A stretch of 48,869 nucleotides of DNA from CAVQOB01 sp963714325. GTDB lineage: Bacteria; Pseudomonadota; Alphaproteobacteria; Rhizobiales; Hyphomicrobiaceae. Below the pieces are notes generated by a model. It saw nothing but the letters and a program-made list of their open reading frames with translations, was not told where the DNA came from and searched no databases. The translations under genes and the position numbers were made by a program. Positions 1 to 8,569 of this stretch are shown piece after piece (the stretch's first letter is position 1; each line of letters starts with the position of its first letter). Location: NCBI GenBank assembly GCA_963714325.1, contig CAVQOB010000028.1, forward strand, positions 1 to 48,869, given 5' to 3'.

Positions 1-9
1 CGCTTACCC

Positions 10-1495
10 TCACATATTCCCCGGATAATTCGGGGCTTCGCGGGTGATGGCGACGCCGTGGGTGTGGCTTTCGCGCATGGCGGCGGGGGAGATGCGGACG
101 AAGCGGGCGCGCTCGCGCAGTTCGTCAAGCGTCGGTGCGCCGACGTAGCCCATGCCGGCGCGCAGGCCGCCGACCAACTGATGCAGCACGTTGTCGACGG
201 GGCCTTTGTAGGCGACCTGGCCTTCGATGCCTTCGGGGACGAGTTTCAATTGGTCGCGGACTTCGGCTTGGAAATAGCGATCGGCGGACCCGCGCGCCAT
301 GGCGCCGACGGAGCCCATGCCGCGATAGGATTTGTAGGTGCGGCCTTGATAGAGGAAGGCTTCGCCGGGGCTTTCGTCGGTGCCGGCGAGCAGTGAGCCG
401 ACCATGACGCAACTTGCTCCGGCTGCGAGTGCTTTGACGATGTCACCGGAGTAGCGGATGCCGCCGTCGGCGATGATGGGGATGCCATGCTTGTGGGCTT
501 CTTCGACGGCGTCCATGACGGCTGTCAGTTGGGGCACGCCGACGCCCGCAACGATGCGCGTGGTGCAGATGAGCCGGGGCCGATGCCGACCTTGACGCAA
601 TCGGCTCCCGCATCGATGAGCGCCTTGGTGCCGTCTGATGTGGCGACGTTGCCGGCGATAACCTGGACGCGGTTGGACATTTTTTTGATGCGCGTTACTG
701 CTAGAGGACGCCAGCGGAGTGGCCGTGGGCGGTGTCGACGACGACAAGGTCGACGCCAGCGGCGACGAGGCGCTCGGCGCGCTCAAAGCCGTCATTGCCG
801 ACACTGGTGGCGGCGGCGACGCGGAGGCGGCCTTGGTCGTCCTTGCAGGCGTTGGGATATTTCTGCGCCTTCTCGATGTCTTTGACGGTGATGAGGCCGA
901 TGCAGTGGAACTTGTCGTCGACGACGAGCAGCTTCTCGATGCGGTGTTGGTGCAGCAGGCGCTTGGCATCGTCGCGGCTGACGCCTTCCTGGACGGTGAC
1001 GAGTTTGTCTTTCGTCATCAGTTCGGAGACGGGCTGTTTCGGGTTGGTCGCAAAACGCACGTCGCGGTTGGTGATGATGCCGAGTAGCTTGCCGGAGTTG
1101 CCCGGCTCGACAACAGGGATACCGGAGATGCTGTGCTGGTCCATCAGGGCCAGGGCGCGTTCAAGCGTGGTGGTCGGCTCGACGGTGATGGGGTTGAGGA
1201 CCATGCCGGAGACGTAGCGTTTGACCATGGCGACCTGTTCGGCCTGGATCTCGGGCGTCAAGTTGCGGTGGATGACACCGATGCCGCCGGCTTGCGCCAT
1301 AGCGATGGCGAGGCGACCCTCGGTGACGGTGTCCATGGCGGAGGACAGCACCGGGATGTTGACGGAGATCGACTTGGTGACGCGCGAGGCGACGTTGGCT
1401 TGGGCGGGAAGCACGTCGGAGGGGCGCGGGACCAGCAGCACGTCGTCGAAGGTCAGGGCAATGCTCAACTCGTCGAGGATGGGGCGTTTGGCCAT
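10..1495 (-). CDS. guaB: IMP dehydrogenase, interrupted by two apparent frameshifts
   Basis: Oxidises IMP to XMP with NAD+, the committed step of GMP synthesis, in the cytosol. The N-terminal part reads MAKRPILDELSIALTFDDV, then two CBS domains (about residues 95-205), then the TIM-barrel segment ending HSAGVL. Translation then meets a stop near 701-703. The missing stretch (AVTRIKKMSNRVQVIAGN through VKVGIGPGS) reads in a second frame from about 700 to 571. The rest (ICTTRIVAGVGVPQ to the end) reads in a third frame to the stop at 10. One missing base near 701-704 and one near 571-573 would restore a full-length protein. The second break lies beside the catalytic loop cysteine (CTT). ATG at 1495 is preferred over GTG at 1501 because AGGAG lies 7 bases upstream of it. 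A consensus error is the simplest explanation, since the gene is usually indispensable; a recent pseudogene is the alternative. Confidence 0.93.
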
Positions 1496-1663
1496 GGGCA
1501 CACTCCTGTTCCGTACCTATTCCGACATGCGGTTGGCCGACGGCGGGCGCATCAAGGCCGTGCTCGCCCCGATGCGCGGTGCAATCAGCGGCCGCGCGGT
1601 ATGGGAATCGTTGTGCGCCGCTACTTAGCAGATGCAGCGCGCGAGGGGAAGGAACTCCAGAAT

Positions 1664-1966
1664 TTACAGAATTTGCCGCAGTCCGGCGACGATACCGAGC
1701 CCGAGCAGGATCGCGACAAGATCATTGGCGCGCAACCAGACGGCGGCCATGGTAATGGCGACGCCAGCCAATTCGGCGACGCCGCCGCGCAGGATCGGGG
1801 GCACCATGATGCCGATCATGACGGCGAGGGGGATGGCGTTCAATCCAGCTTCAACTCTTGGTGTGATGGGAATGAGCCCCATGAACCAGTAGCCGCAGAG
1901 ACGGCACAGGGCTGCAGCCAAAGTCATGACGGCGATGATCGTGAGCGTGTCAGGGGCGAGCGTTAT
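1664..1966 (-). CDS. azlD: AzlD-type branched-chain amino acid exporter small subunit, unusual start
   Basis: Small hydrophobic protein (about 100 residues, four membrane segments) of the AzlD family, which pairs with AzlC for branched-chain amino acid export. Recognisable features are the N-terminal TLAPDTLTIIAVMTLA segment, a central PRVEAGLNAIPLAVM stretch and a final hydrophobic helix ending AGLRQIL. The frame has no ATG, GTG or TTG at the expected point. An ATA codon at 1966-1964 sits where AzlD normally starts, gives the usual length, and has GGAG 9 bases upstream. The nearest conventional start is TTG at 2059, which would add an unrelated polar leader. The gene overlaps the end of azlC by 17 bases, as expected for a translationally coupled pair. 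ATA could be a rare start, a mutated ATG or a base-call error. Confidence 0.8.
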   Translation of the reverse strand: MTLAPDTLTIIAVMTLAAALCRLCGYWFMGLIPITPRVEAGLNAIPLAVMIGIMVPPILRGGVAELAGVAITMAAVWLRANDLVAILLGLGIVAGLRQIL

Positions 1967-2677
1967 GGCGGAGCGCTCCGACGATGACGCCGGCGATGGC
2001 GGCGGCGATGATGACCCAAGGTCCGGGGAAGATTCGGTCGGCGAGGATGGCGGCGGCAAGGCTTGCGAGAACAGGGACGATGTCGCTTCTGCCGCGCCAC
2101 ATCAGGGCGGCTGACGAGGCGCAGAATGCGACAATAATAAAATCGAGCGCGAAGACTTTAGGATCGGGAATCAGACGGCCGAAGTAGAAGCCGAGGCCAG
2201 TGGCAATGACCCAGCCGGAGTAACTGATGAGGGCGGCGCCGAGAAGGACCCCGGCGTCATTACGGCCGGCCGATTTCTCGCGCATGGCTAAGGCGAAGGA
2301 GCCGTCGACGAGTCCAGCAAAGCCAACATGACCCGTCCTTGTGGCAAGGGCGCCAACCAGGGGCGTAGTGTGGCACCCATCAGGATATATCGGGCGTTGG
2401 CGATCATCACCGTGGCAAAAATCGGCAGCAGGGCCGGGGCTGCACTCCAAGTCTGAAGAATCGCGAGTTGCGCGGTTCCGGAGAAAACAAGCGCGCTCAT
2501 GATGACGGCTTCGGCGACGCTGAGGCCGACTTGGGCGGCGAGGACACCAAAGCCGAGGCCATAGATAACAGAGCTGGCGCCGAAGGGGAGCGCGATGGCG
2601 ATGCCGCGCTTGACGCCACCCCAGGTGAAGGTCGCCGCGCCGCTGAGGTCACGTGTCGAGGGTGGTGATTCCAGCAT
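1950..2677 (-). CDS. azlC: AzlC-type branched-chain amino acid exporter large subunit, interrupted by one frameshift
   Basis: Integral membrane protein that forms an amino acid exporter with AzlD. The first frame carries the typical N-terminus (GGVKRGIAIALPFGASSVIYG, then VMIANARYILMGATLRPWL) and runs off near 2316. The second frame continues exactly where the family continues (GLVDGSFALAMRE, then membrane helices to the stop at 1950). One missing base at about 2313-2318, between the TTGCT and GGACTC codons, would join them. The ATG at 2677 lies 6 bases after the rppH stop, so azlCD is probably co-transcribed with rppH. The frameshift resembles those in guaB and sdhC, which favours a sequencing artefact over decay. 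Confidence 0.87.
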
Positions 2678-2683
2678 CAGGAT

Positions 2684-3181
2684 CTAGCCGACGAGATGGC
2701 GGAATTCGGCGATGACTTTGGTATAGACGTCGCGTTTGAAGGGGACGATCAGATCGATCAACTCGTCGATCGGCGCCCATCGCCAGGTGTCGAATTCGGC
2801 TTCGTGGTCGGCGGGGTTGATATTGATTTCGGACTCGGAGCCGTCGAATCGGGCGAGGAACCATTTCTGGCTCTGGCCGCGATACTTGCCGCCCCAGGCG
2901 CGACCGAGCAGATCGCGCGGCAGGTCGTAAGTGTGCCAATTATCGCTTTCGGCGATGATGACTGTTGTGCGCATGCCGGTTTCTTCCGCGAGTTCGCGCA
3001 GGGCGGCGACGGCTGGATCTTCGCCATCGTCGATGCCGCCCTGCGGCATCTGCCACCAGCCACCGATCTTGCCGGCGTGTTGATTGGGGGAACCGACACG
3101 ACGACCAACCCAGATCAGGTTCTTGCGGTTGACCGCCATGATGCCGACGCAAGGGCGATAGGGCAGGTTGGCATACGTCAT
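2684..3181 (-). CDS. rppH: RNA pyrophosphohydrolase (Nudix)
   Basis: Removes pyrophosphate from the 5' end of primary transcripts and so starts mRNA decay; members of this family also hydrolyse dinucleoside polyphosphates. The 165-residue protein begins YRPCVGIMAVN and has the substrate-loop WQMPQGGI. The Nudix box spans residues 48-70, with the REL and EETGM catalytic glutamates in place. Length and order match alphaproteobacterial RppH/IalA proteins. It lies downstream of two S41 genes and directly upstream of azlC, all on the same strand; rppH close to envC and ctpA is a recurring alphaproteobacterial arrangement. Confidence 0.95.
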   Translation of the reverse strand: MTYANLPYRPCVGIMAVNRKNLIWVGRRVGSPNQHAGKIGGWWQMPQGGIDDGEDPAVAALRELAEETGMRTTVIIAESDNWHTYDLPRDLLGRAWGGKYRGQSQKWFLARFDGSESEININPADHEAEFDTWRWAPIDELIDLIVPFKRDVYTKVIAEFRHLVG

Positions 3182-3230
3182 TTGGGCTCATTCTCGGTGA
3201 AGTCAGGCGACTGCAGTTCATACGAACTGC

Positions 3231-4514
3231 TCAGGGCGAAGCAAGGTCTTTCAGCTTATCGCGAACAAGCACATGCGCCCATAACAATTGCGTATCGGCC
3301 GCGGCTGGACGTGGTGCACAAACCCCCGTTGCCGATTGCACGTCGGTATCGCGACAAGCGCTATCGGGTGCAGATTGCTCGACCGGGATGTCGGGTATGA
3401 GGCCTTTGCCGTCAATGGTGTCGCCAGCGGGTGCGCTATAACGGCGGGTCGTCAGTAGGACCGCTCCAGTCTGGCCGGGGGATTTGCCGAGTTCGATCAA
3501 CTGGCGCTCGCTGGTGCGACCGGCTGACCGCGTGCCGACAAGGATTGCGCGCTTGTTATCGCGGAGCGCTGCTGCAGCAATCTCGGCGGCCATGGCGCTG
3601 CCGCCATTAATCAGGACGGCGAGCGGTTTCCCATTGGCGATATTACCGGACCGGGCGACGGCCACAGGAATGGGGGCTGGAGTTCGCCGGCTCTTCTCGG
3701 CGGCGATCGTGCCGGCATCGAGGAAAGCATCGGCGAGGCTAACGGCTGACTGGAGCGTACCGCCGGGGCTGTTACGGAGGTCGAGAATGATGCCTTGGAT
3801 GGGTCGGCCGGCGGCAGTTATCTGCGCAAAGGCTTGGCGAAGATCGTCTTCGATATTCGGGCTGATATCGGGAATTGCGGCCAGAACGATACCACCCTCC
3901 AGGAGGGTGACAGACGGACGTGCTGACACAATGGATCGCGTCAAGGAGACTTCGAATGGCGTTTCGGATCCGCGGCGCTGCACGCGCAATTGGAGTTGCG
4001 AACCGGGTGCGCCGAGGAAGCTGGTCTCGATGGTGGACGCGGCCAATGTTGCAATCGCGTTGCCATTGATGTGGGTGATAATGTCGTCGGTCTTGATGCC
4101 AAAATCGGCTGCGGCACCGCCACTGGTTGCGGCGATGACGCGGGCGCCGCCTGGTTGGCCACGGCGTTGTCCGGGTTCCTTGCGAATGGCGATGCCGATG
4201 CCGGCCGTCGCTTGGGGTTGTGTCTGCGTCCGCCGCAACCCGGCCAGTTCATCGACATTGAAGTAGTGCGAGTCGGGATCGACTTTTTCCAACATGCCGC
4301 GGATGGCGCCGTCGAGCAGGGAAGCAGCTTCCGGTTTCAAGACGTGGCGATCGCGGATCAGCGTCATCGACTGAGCGAGGAGTTCCAGGCGCTTTTGCAG
4401 GTCGAGCGGGGGAGTTGGTGCCTGGCTCGCAGCCATACTAGCCCACATTCCGAACCCGCCGGCGATGCCAAACAGCCAAAAGGCGCGACGGGGCCGGGAC
4501 AGTCGTAGGCGCAT
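3231..4514 (-). CDS. S41 peptidase paralogue lacking the catalytic Ser/Lys dyad
   Basis: Carboxy-terminal-processing-protease fold: an N-terminal hydrophobic anchor (FWLFGIAGGFGMWASMAAS), a helical lead-in with DPDSHYF, a PDZ domain (about residues 95-180) and an S41 core. In the ctpA product encoded just upstream the nucleophile lies in GGSASASEI and the base in SFGKGSV, 25 residues apart. The aligned positions here are GGSAMAAEI and SAGRTSE, so Ser has become Met (about residue 308) and Lys has become Arg (about residue 333). The fold-defining LDLRNSPGG motif remains. The protein is therefore probably not a protease and may act as a periplasmic adaptor or regulator. It sits between ctpA and rppH, where many relatives carry a divergent polysaccharide deacetylase gene. 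The ATG at 4514 is chosen because it immediately precedes the membrane anchor; an earlier in-frame ATG exists. Confidence 0.88.
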   Translation of the reverse strand: MRLRLSRPRRAFWLFGIAGGFGMWASMAASQAPTPPLDLQKRLELLAQSMTLIRDRHVLKPEAASLLDGAIRGMLEKVDPDSHYFNVDELAGLRRTQTQPQATAGIGIAIRKEPGQRRGQPGGARVIAATSGGAAADFGIKTDDIITHINGNAIATLAASTIETSFLGAPGSQLQLRVQRRGSETPFEVSLTRSIVSARPSVTLLEGGIVLAAIPDISPNIEDDLRQAFAQITAAGRPIQGIILDLRNSPGGTLQSAVSLADAFLDAGTIAAEKSRRTPAPIPVAVARSGNIANGKPLAVLINGGSAMAAEIAAAALRDNKRAILVGTRSAGRTSERQLIELGKSPGQTGAVLLTTRRYSAPAGDTIDGKGLIPDIPVEQSAPDSACRDTDVQSATGVCAPRPAAADTQLLWAHVLVRDKLKDLASP

Positions 4515-4628
4515 TTTCAGGACCACTCCGTCCGGGTTACTGGCTCGACCCACCATAGCGACGGGAAGCGGGCGAATTCGCGACTGCAATCATCATTTCA
4601 CAATCCATGTTCGGTCGACCTCGATATA

Positions 4629-4656
4629 CCATCGGGCGCCGAAAGGCGCCCGATGG
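4629..4656. terminator. Strong 12-bp perfect hairpin between ctpA and its paralogue
   Basis: CCATCGGGCGCC, a GAAA loop, then GGCGCCCGATGG: a perfect GC-rich stem in the 171-bp gap after the ctpA stop. There is no clear T-run on either side, so it is not a textbook intrinsic terminator. It could attenuate read-through from envC-ctpA into the paralogue or protect an mRNA 3' end. Confidence 0.55.
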
Positions 4657-4685
4657 ACCATTTGCACGGAGTTGGAGCGAAACGC

Positions 4686-6056
4686 TTATTGCGGTTTCTT
4701 GTCGTCAACTTTAGCCGGCTCGGCTGCGACTGCTTCTGGCTGCTTCGGTGGAGTTGGATTTTCGCCGCGCGCCATGGCAAGCGCGAACTGAAGCTGCTGA
4801 TCCTTCTCGGCTTCCTTAGGCACATAGGCCGAGGAGCCTGACTTTTCCTTCTTGTCCTTCGCGGCATCGCCCTTGAGATGGCCTTTGAGGCTCGCTTCGC
4901 CACGCGGACGCTCTGGCGTTTTCGGTTTCAGTTCCGGCGGCAGTTCGTTCTCGATCAGGATATCAGGATCGATGCCTTTGGCCTGAATGGAACGGCCCGA
5001 TGGCGTGTAATAGCGCGCCGTGGTCAGGCGGATGGCGCCGTTCTGGCCGAGCGGGATGATGGTCTGCACCGATCCCTTGCCGAACGAGCGTGTACCGACG
5101 ATGGTTGCGCGCTTGTGATCCTGCAAGGCTCCGGCGACGATTTCGGAGGCTGATGCAGAACCACCGTTGATAAGAACGATGATCGGCTTGCCTTCAGCAA
5201 TGTCGCCGACGCGGGCATTGGCGCGCTGCGTTTCTTCGAGGTTGCGGCCCTTGGTGAGAACAATAGCGCCCTTGTCGAGGAAATCGTCGGAAACGGAGAT
5301 TGCTTGATCGAGGAGACCGCCGGGATTGTTGCGCAAATCGACAATGTAGCCCTTGATCGGCTTACCGAAGCCCTTTTTCAACGCCTCGGCTTGCTTGGTG
5401 AGGTTGTTATGTGTCTGCTCATTGAAGGTGTTGATCTTGAGGTACATGATCTCGCCCTCCATCCGTGACTTGACCGCGTTGACGCGAATGACGTCGCGGA
5501 CGATCTTGATGTCAAAGGGCTCGTCGCGCCCTTTGCGGATCACGGTCAAGGTGATCGGTGTGTTGACCGGGCCGCGCATCTTCTCCACGGCCTGCTCAAG
5601 CGTGAGGCCTATGATCTGATCGCCATCAAGGTGAGTGATCATGTCGTTCGCCTGGACGCCAGCCTTAGCGGCCGGTGTGTCATCGATCGGCGAGACGACT
5701 TTGACGACGCCGGTGCCCTGCTCCATTGTGACCTCGATGCCGAGGCCGCCGAACTCGCCGCGCGTCTGGATCTGCATGTCGCGGAAGTTCTTGGGGTTCA
5801 GGTAGGCGGAATGCGGATCGAGGGCCGCCAACATGCCGTTGATGGCGCTGTCGATCAGCATCTGGTCGTCAGGCTTTTCGACATAGTCGTTGCGGACGCG
5901 TTCTAGCACGTCACCGAAGAGATCCAGCTGCTTGTAAATCTCAGAGTTAGGCGTAGTCGCCGAATAGGTGCGGGTGACATTGAGGACGGTCGTCGCGCCC
6001 GCAAGACCGGCCATCGCCATGAACGTCCAGAAGGCGTAATCTGTCTTACGGCTCAT
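4686..6056 (-). CDS. ctpA: Carboxy-terminal processing protease, S41A family
   Basis: Periplasmic serine protease that trims C-termini and degrades cell-envelope proteins. An N-terminal membrane anchor (FWTFMAMAGLAGATTVL) is followed by a PDZ domain (about residues 90-175) and the S41 core. The catalytic Ser (about residue 302, GGSASASEI) and Lys (about residue 327, SFGKGSV) are both present and 25 residues apart, as in active family members. The C-terminal 80 residues are Lys/Pro/Glu-rich and probably disordered. ATG 6056 is preferred over the upstream start at 6089 because GAAAGG lies 7 bases before it and it forms an ATGA overlap with the envC stop. That overlap implies translational coupling with EnvC. 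Confidence 0.95.
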   Translation of the reverse strand: MSRKTDYAFWTFMAMAGLAGATTVLNVTRTYSATTPNSEIYKQLDLFGDVLERVRNDYVEKPDDQMLIDSAINGMLAALDPHSAYLNPKNFRDMQIQTRGEFGGLGIEVTMEQGTGVVKVVSPIDDTPAAKAGVQANDMITHLDGDQIIGLTLEQAVEKMRGPVNTPITLTVIRKGRDEPFDIKIVRDVIRVNAVKSRMEGEIMYLKINTFNEQTHNNLTKQAEALKKGFGKPIKGYIVDLRNNPGGLLDQAISVSDDFLDKGAIVLTKGRNLEETQRANARVGDIAEGKPIIVLINGGSASASEIVAGALQDHKRATIVGTRSFGKGSVQTIIPLGQNGAIRLTTARYYTPSGRSIQAKGIDPDILIENELPPELKPKTPERPRGEASLKGHLKGDAAKDKKEKSGSSAYVPKEAEKDQQLQFALAMARGENPTPPKQPEAVAAEPAKVDDKKPQ

Positions 6057-7588
6057 CCTTGTACCTTTCGTGAACCATCCAACCACCATGGGTCGGGATT
6101 GATCGGCTGCCCATCTTTTCGAAATTCAATATACAGGACGGGGGCGCTTTCCTGTGATTTTTCCGCCGATGCGGTTGCTCCGGTTTTTGGAGTGGCTGTT
6201 GATGCCGTCGACATTTTTCCGATCGGCTCACCGGCGAGTACGAACTGTCCGACCTGGACGGCGGTCTGCGACATGCCTGCGAGCAGTATATTGTAACCGC
6301 CACCTGCATTGATGATCAAGATCTGACCGTAGCTGCGAAATTCGCCTGCGTACATCACCCAGCCATCGTTGGGAGAGGTGATTTGGGCACCTTGCCGGGT
6401 TTCAATGACGAGCCCCTGAGAACGGCCGGTCTGGTGGCGCTCGCCGAATGAGAGGACGCGGCGGCCTTGTGCCGGGAGCGGCAGGCGGCCCTTAGCGAGG
6501 TGGAAGGGAATCGCCGGTTGGATGCGGCCAGGCGAAGCCATGGCGACGCGGTCGCCTGATGGTGCAAGGATGACAGACGGCTGCGGGGCGGCTATTTCCG
6601 GGCCTTTTGCGGGGGGCAGCGCTGCTTGTTGTGTTGGCGGCGATTGAGGCGTGGCCGGGAGCGCTTCTGCGGATTTCGCTGGGTTGCTAGGTGCGAGCGG
6701 GTTGGCCTGCGGCACCGCTGCTGGCGGGGGTGTTGCTGCCGCCACGTTCTGCTGACGCTGGGCTTCGGCCTGGAGTTGCTTTTCGTAGGCGCCGAGCCGG
6801 GTTTTCTCGGCGACGGCCTTATCGAGCTTGCCGATCAAATCATTGAGATCGGTGACGCTGCGGGTGATTTCGGCGGTGGCGCGGCGAACTTCGGCGAATT
6901 CGGCCTGCCGTTCGGCCAGTGTTTGGTTCTTTTCGGCCATTACGCTTTGCAGTTGCGCCTGCGCCGCAGACAGCCGCGTACTTTCGCTGCGGCCCTGTTC
7001 AACCTGGGCGCGGATACTGTCTTTGACACGAACGAGCTCGTTCAACTGATCCGTCAAGGCCAGAGCCTGCGTCCGCAATTCTGGGAAGGCGGTTGCAAGT
7101 AACATCGCGCTGCGGACCATGCTCAGTGCGTCCTCGCGCTTGGTGATCATCACCGGCGGCGGATTGCGGCCCATGCGCTGCATGGAGGCCAGCAGCTTGG
7201 CGATGGCGCCGTGGCGCTGTTCCAGTGAGCCCTGGAGAAGGCGTTCCTGCTCCTCCAGTTCGCCGACGCGCTGCTCGATTTCCGAGAGCTTGGATTCCTG
7301 CTGCTGGATCAGGCGTGCGATCTTGATCGATTCTTGATTGATCCGCTGATGCTCTTCGCGGATCTGCTTCTCGTCGCGCAGCACCGATTGCTCGCGTTGG
7401 CGAATGTCCTGCAGACGGCGCTGCTCGGCCTCAAGTTTCTTGCGGGCGGCTTCAGGCTCGACGGGTTGCTGGGCGAGTGCGGGGAGCGCGATGCCGGCCA
7501 AAACGGAAACAGCAATGAACCGGCGCAACGCCGCCCAAAGTGCTGATCCTTTTCGCGGCTGGTTCAAGCCTGATAGTCCCCTCAGCAT
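6053..7588 (-). CDS. envC: EnvC-like murein hydrolase activator with degenerate LytM domain
   Basis: Periplasmic coiled-coil protein that activates amidases during septal cell-wall splitting. A signal peptide (FIAVSVLAGIALPALAQ) is followed by about 250 residues of coiled coil rich in E, Q, R and K. A Pro/Ala-rich linker and a C-terminal M23/LytM-like domain follow. The metal-ligand motifs of active M23 peptidases (HxGxD and HLH) are absent: the corresponding segments read TGRSQGLVIET and PVLYIEF. This fits the regulatory, non-hydrolytic EnvC class. The stop overlaps the ctpA start (ATGA). I place the start at the ATG at 7588, shortly before the signal sequence; the frame is open to 7654 and the ribosome site is weak. 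Confidence 0.88.
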   Translation of the reverse strand: MLRGLSGLNQPRKGSALWAALRRFIAVSVLAGIALPALAQQPVEPEAARKKLEAEQRRLQDIRQREQSVLRDEKQIREEHQRINQESIKIARLIQQQESKLSEIEQRVGELEEQERLLQGSLEQRHGAIAKLLASMQRMGRNPPPVMITKREDALSMVRSAMLLATAFPELRTQALALTDQLNELVRVKDSIRAQVEQGRSESTRLSAAQAQLQSVMAEKNQTLAERQAEFAEVRRATAEITRSVTDLNDLIGKLDKAVAEKTRLGAYEKQLQAEAQRQQNVAAATPPPAAVPQANPLAPSNPAKSAEALPATPQSPPTQQAALPPAKGPEIAAPQPSVILAPSGDRVAMASPGRIQPAIPFHLAKGRLPLPAQGRRVLSFGERHQTGRSQGLVIETRQGAQITSPNDGWVMYAGEFRSYGQILIINAGGGYNILLAGMSQTAVQVGQFVLAGEPIGKMSTASTATPKTGATASAEKSQESAPVLYIEFRKDGQPINPDPWWLDGSRKVQG

Positions 7589-7738
7589 TGCAAAAGTTAC
7601 GTCGAACGGCGCCAATGCTCCGCCATGCGGCGAATCGCGCTCACGTCCGATCATTGCCGAATGCCGTGGTAAAGATCACGTTAATTGTGGCAAGGGTGCG
7701 TTGGTTGGTAAGCCTACACCCAGAAAGGCAAATACTTC

Positions 7739-7942
7739 ATGACCGGTCAATATGCGCAATGGGGTGTCTGGGGAACGACGCTGGCGACAGTTGCGGTTTT
7801 TGCCGTGCTCGTGCTCGGACTTCTGAACATGATGCGCAATGGTAGCCCTAGTCTCGGGCAAACGTTGATGCGTTGGCGGGTGGGGCTGCAGTTCCTGGCC
7901 GTAGTGGTGATCATGGTCGCGGTTTATCTGAAACGCGCATGA
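7739..7942 (+). CDS. HIG1-type twin-transmembrane small protein
   Basis: 67-residue protein with two predicted membrane helices (about residues 12-32 and 46-63) joined by a basic loop ending MRWRVGLQFLAVVVI. That pattern is typical of bacterial proteins of the hypoxia-induced-gene (HIG1) family, which in mitochondria associate with respiratory complexes. AGAAAGG lies upstream of the ATG. It is followed 22 bases later by the cobalamin adenosyltransferase gene on the same strand, so the two may be co-transcribed. The bacterial function is not known in detail. Confidence 0.85.
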   Translation: MTGQYAQWGVWGTTLATVAVFAVLVLGLLNMMRNGSPSLGQTLMRWRVGLQFLAVVVIMVAVYLKRA

Positions 7943-7964
7943 ATTTTTGCGGAGTGAGGTGGCC

Positions 7965-8546
7965 ATGGTCGTATTGAACAAGATTTACACCAAGACCGGC
8001 GACGACGGCACGACGGGGCTTGGCAGCGGCGAGCGGGTGAAAAAGTTCGATGGCCGCATTGCGGCCTATGGCACGGTCGACGAGGCAAATGCGGCGATCG
8101 GCATGGCGCGCTTACATCTGGCGGGCAAGGAACCCGTCGTCGACGCGATGCTGGCGCGGATCCAGAACGACATGTTTGATCTGGGCGCCGATCTTTGCGT
8201 GCCGGATCGCGGCGAGAAACTCTCCTATGAACCATTGCGCATAACGGACACGCAGGTAACCCGGCTGGAGAACGAAATCGATCAGTTGAACGCCGACCTG
8301 AAGCCGTTGCGGTCGTTCGTGTTGCCAGGAGGATCGCCAGGGGCGGCGGCGTTGCATGTGGCGCGGACGGTGTCACGCCGGGCGGAGCGGCATATGGTCG
8401 AGCTCGCCGCCAATCCGAAAGAGCCGGTCAGCGATGCGGCGTTAAAATACATCAATCGGCTGTCTGATTTCCTGTTCGTCGCCAGCCGCTATGTCAATGA
8501 CCGGGGTGCTGGTGATGTTCTGTGGGTGCCGGGGAAGAATAGGTAG
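7965..8546 (+). CDS. Cob(I)yrinic acid a,c-diamide adenosyltransferase, PduO type
   Basis: Transfers the adenosyl group of ATP to cob(I)alamin precursors to make adenosylcobalamin. The N-terminus carries the ATP-site signature IYTKTGDDGTTGLGSGERV. Further conserved stretches are YGTVDEANAAIG, FVLPGGSP, ARTVSRRAER and LNRLSDFLF-like INRLSDFLFVASRYVN. At 193 residues the length is normal. The ATG at 7965 has GGAGTGAGG upstream; the earlier in-frame start at 7947 does not. Adenosylcobalamin would serve mutases such as methylmalonyl-CoA or ethylmalonyl-CoA mutase, consistent with the mesaconyl-CoA hydratase gene later in the window. Confidence 0.94.
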   Translation: MVVLNKIYTKTGDDGTTGLGSGERVKKFDGRIAAYGTVDEANAAIGMARLHLAGKEPVVDAMLARIQNDMFDLGADLCVPDRGEKLSYEPLRITDTQVTRLENEIDQLNADLKPLRSFVLPGGSPGAAALHVARTVSRRAERHMVELAANPKEPVSDAALKYINRLSDFLFVASRYVNDRGAGDVLWVPGKNR

Positions 8547-8569
8547 GCGGGCCAGGATGTTTTTTTGGC

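Noticed and set aside
2736..3400. Plus-strand ORFs over rppH and the S41 genes
   Set aside because: Shadows of clearly conserved minus-strand genes.
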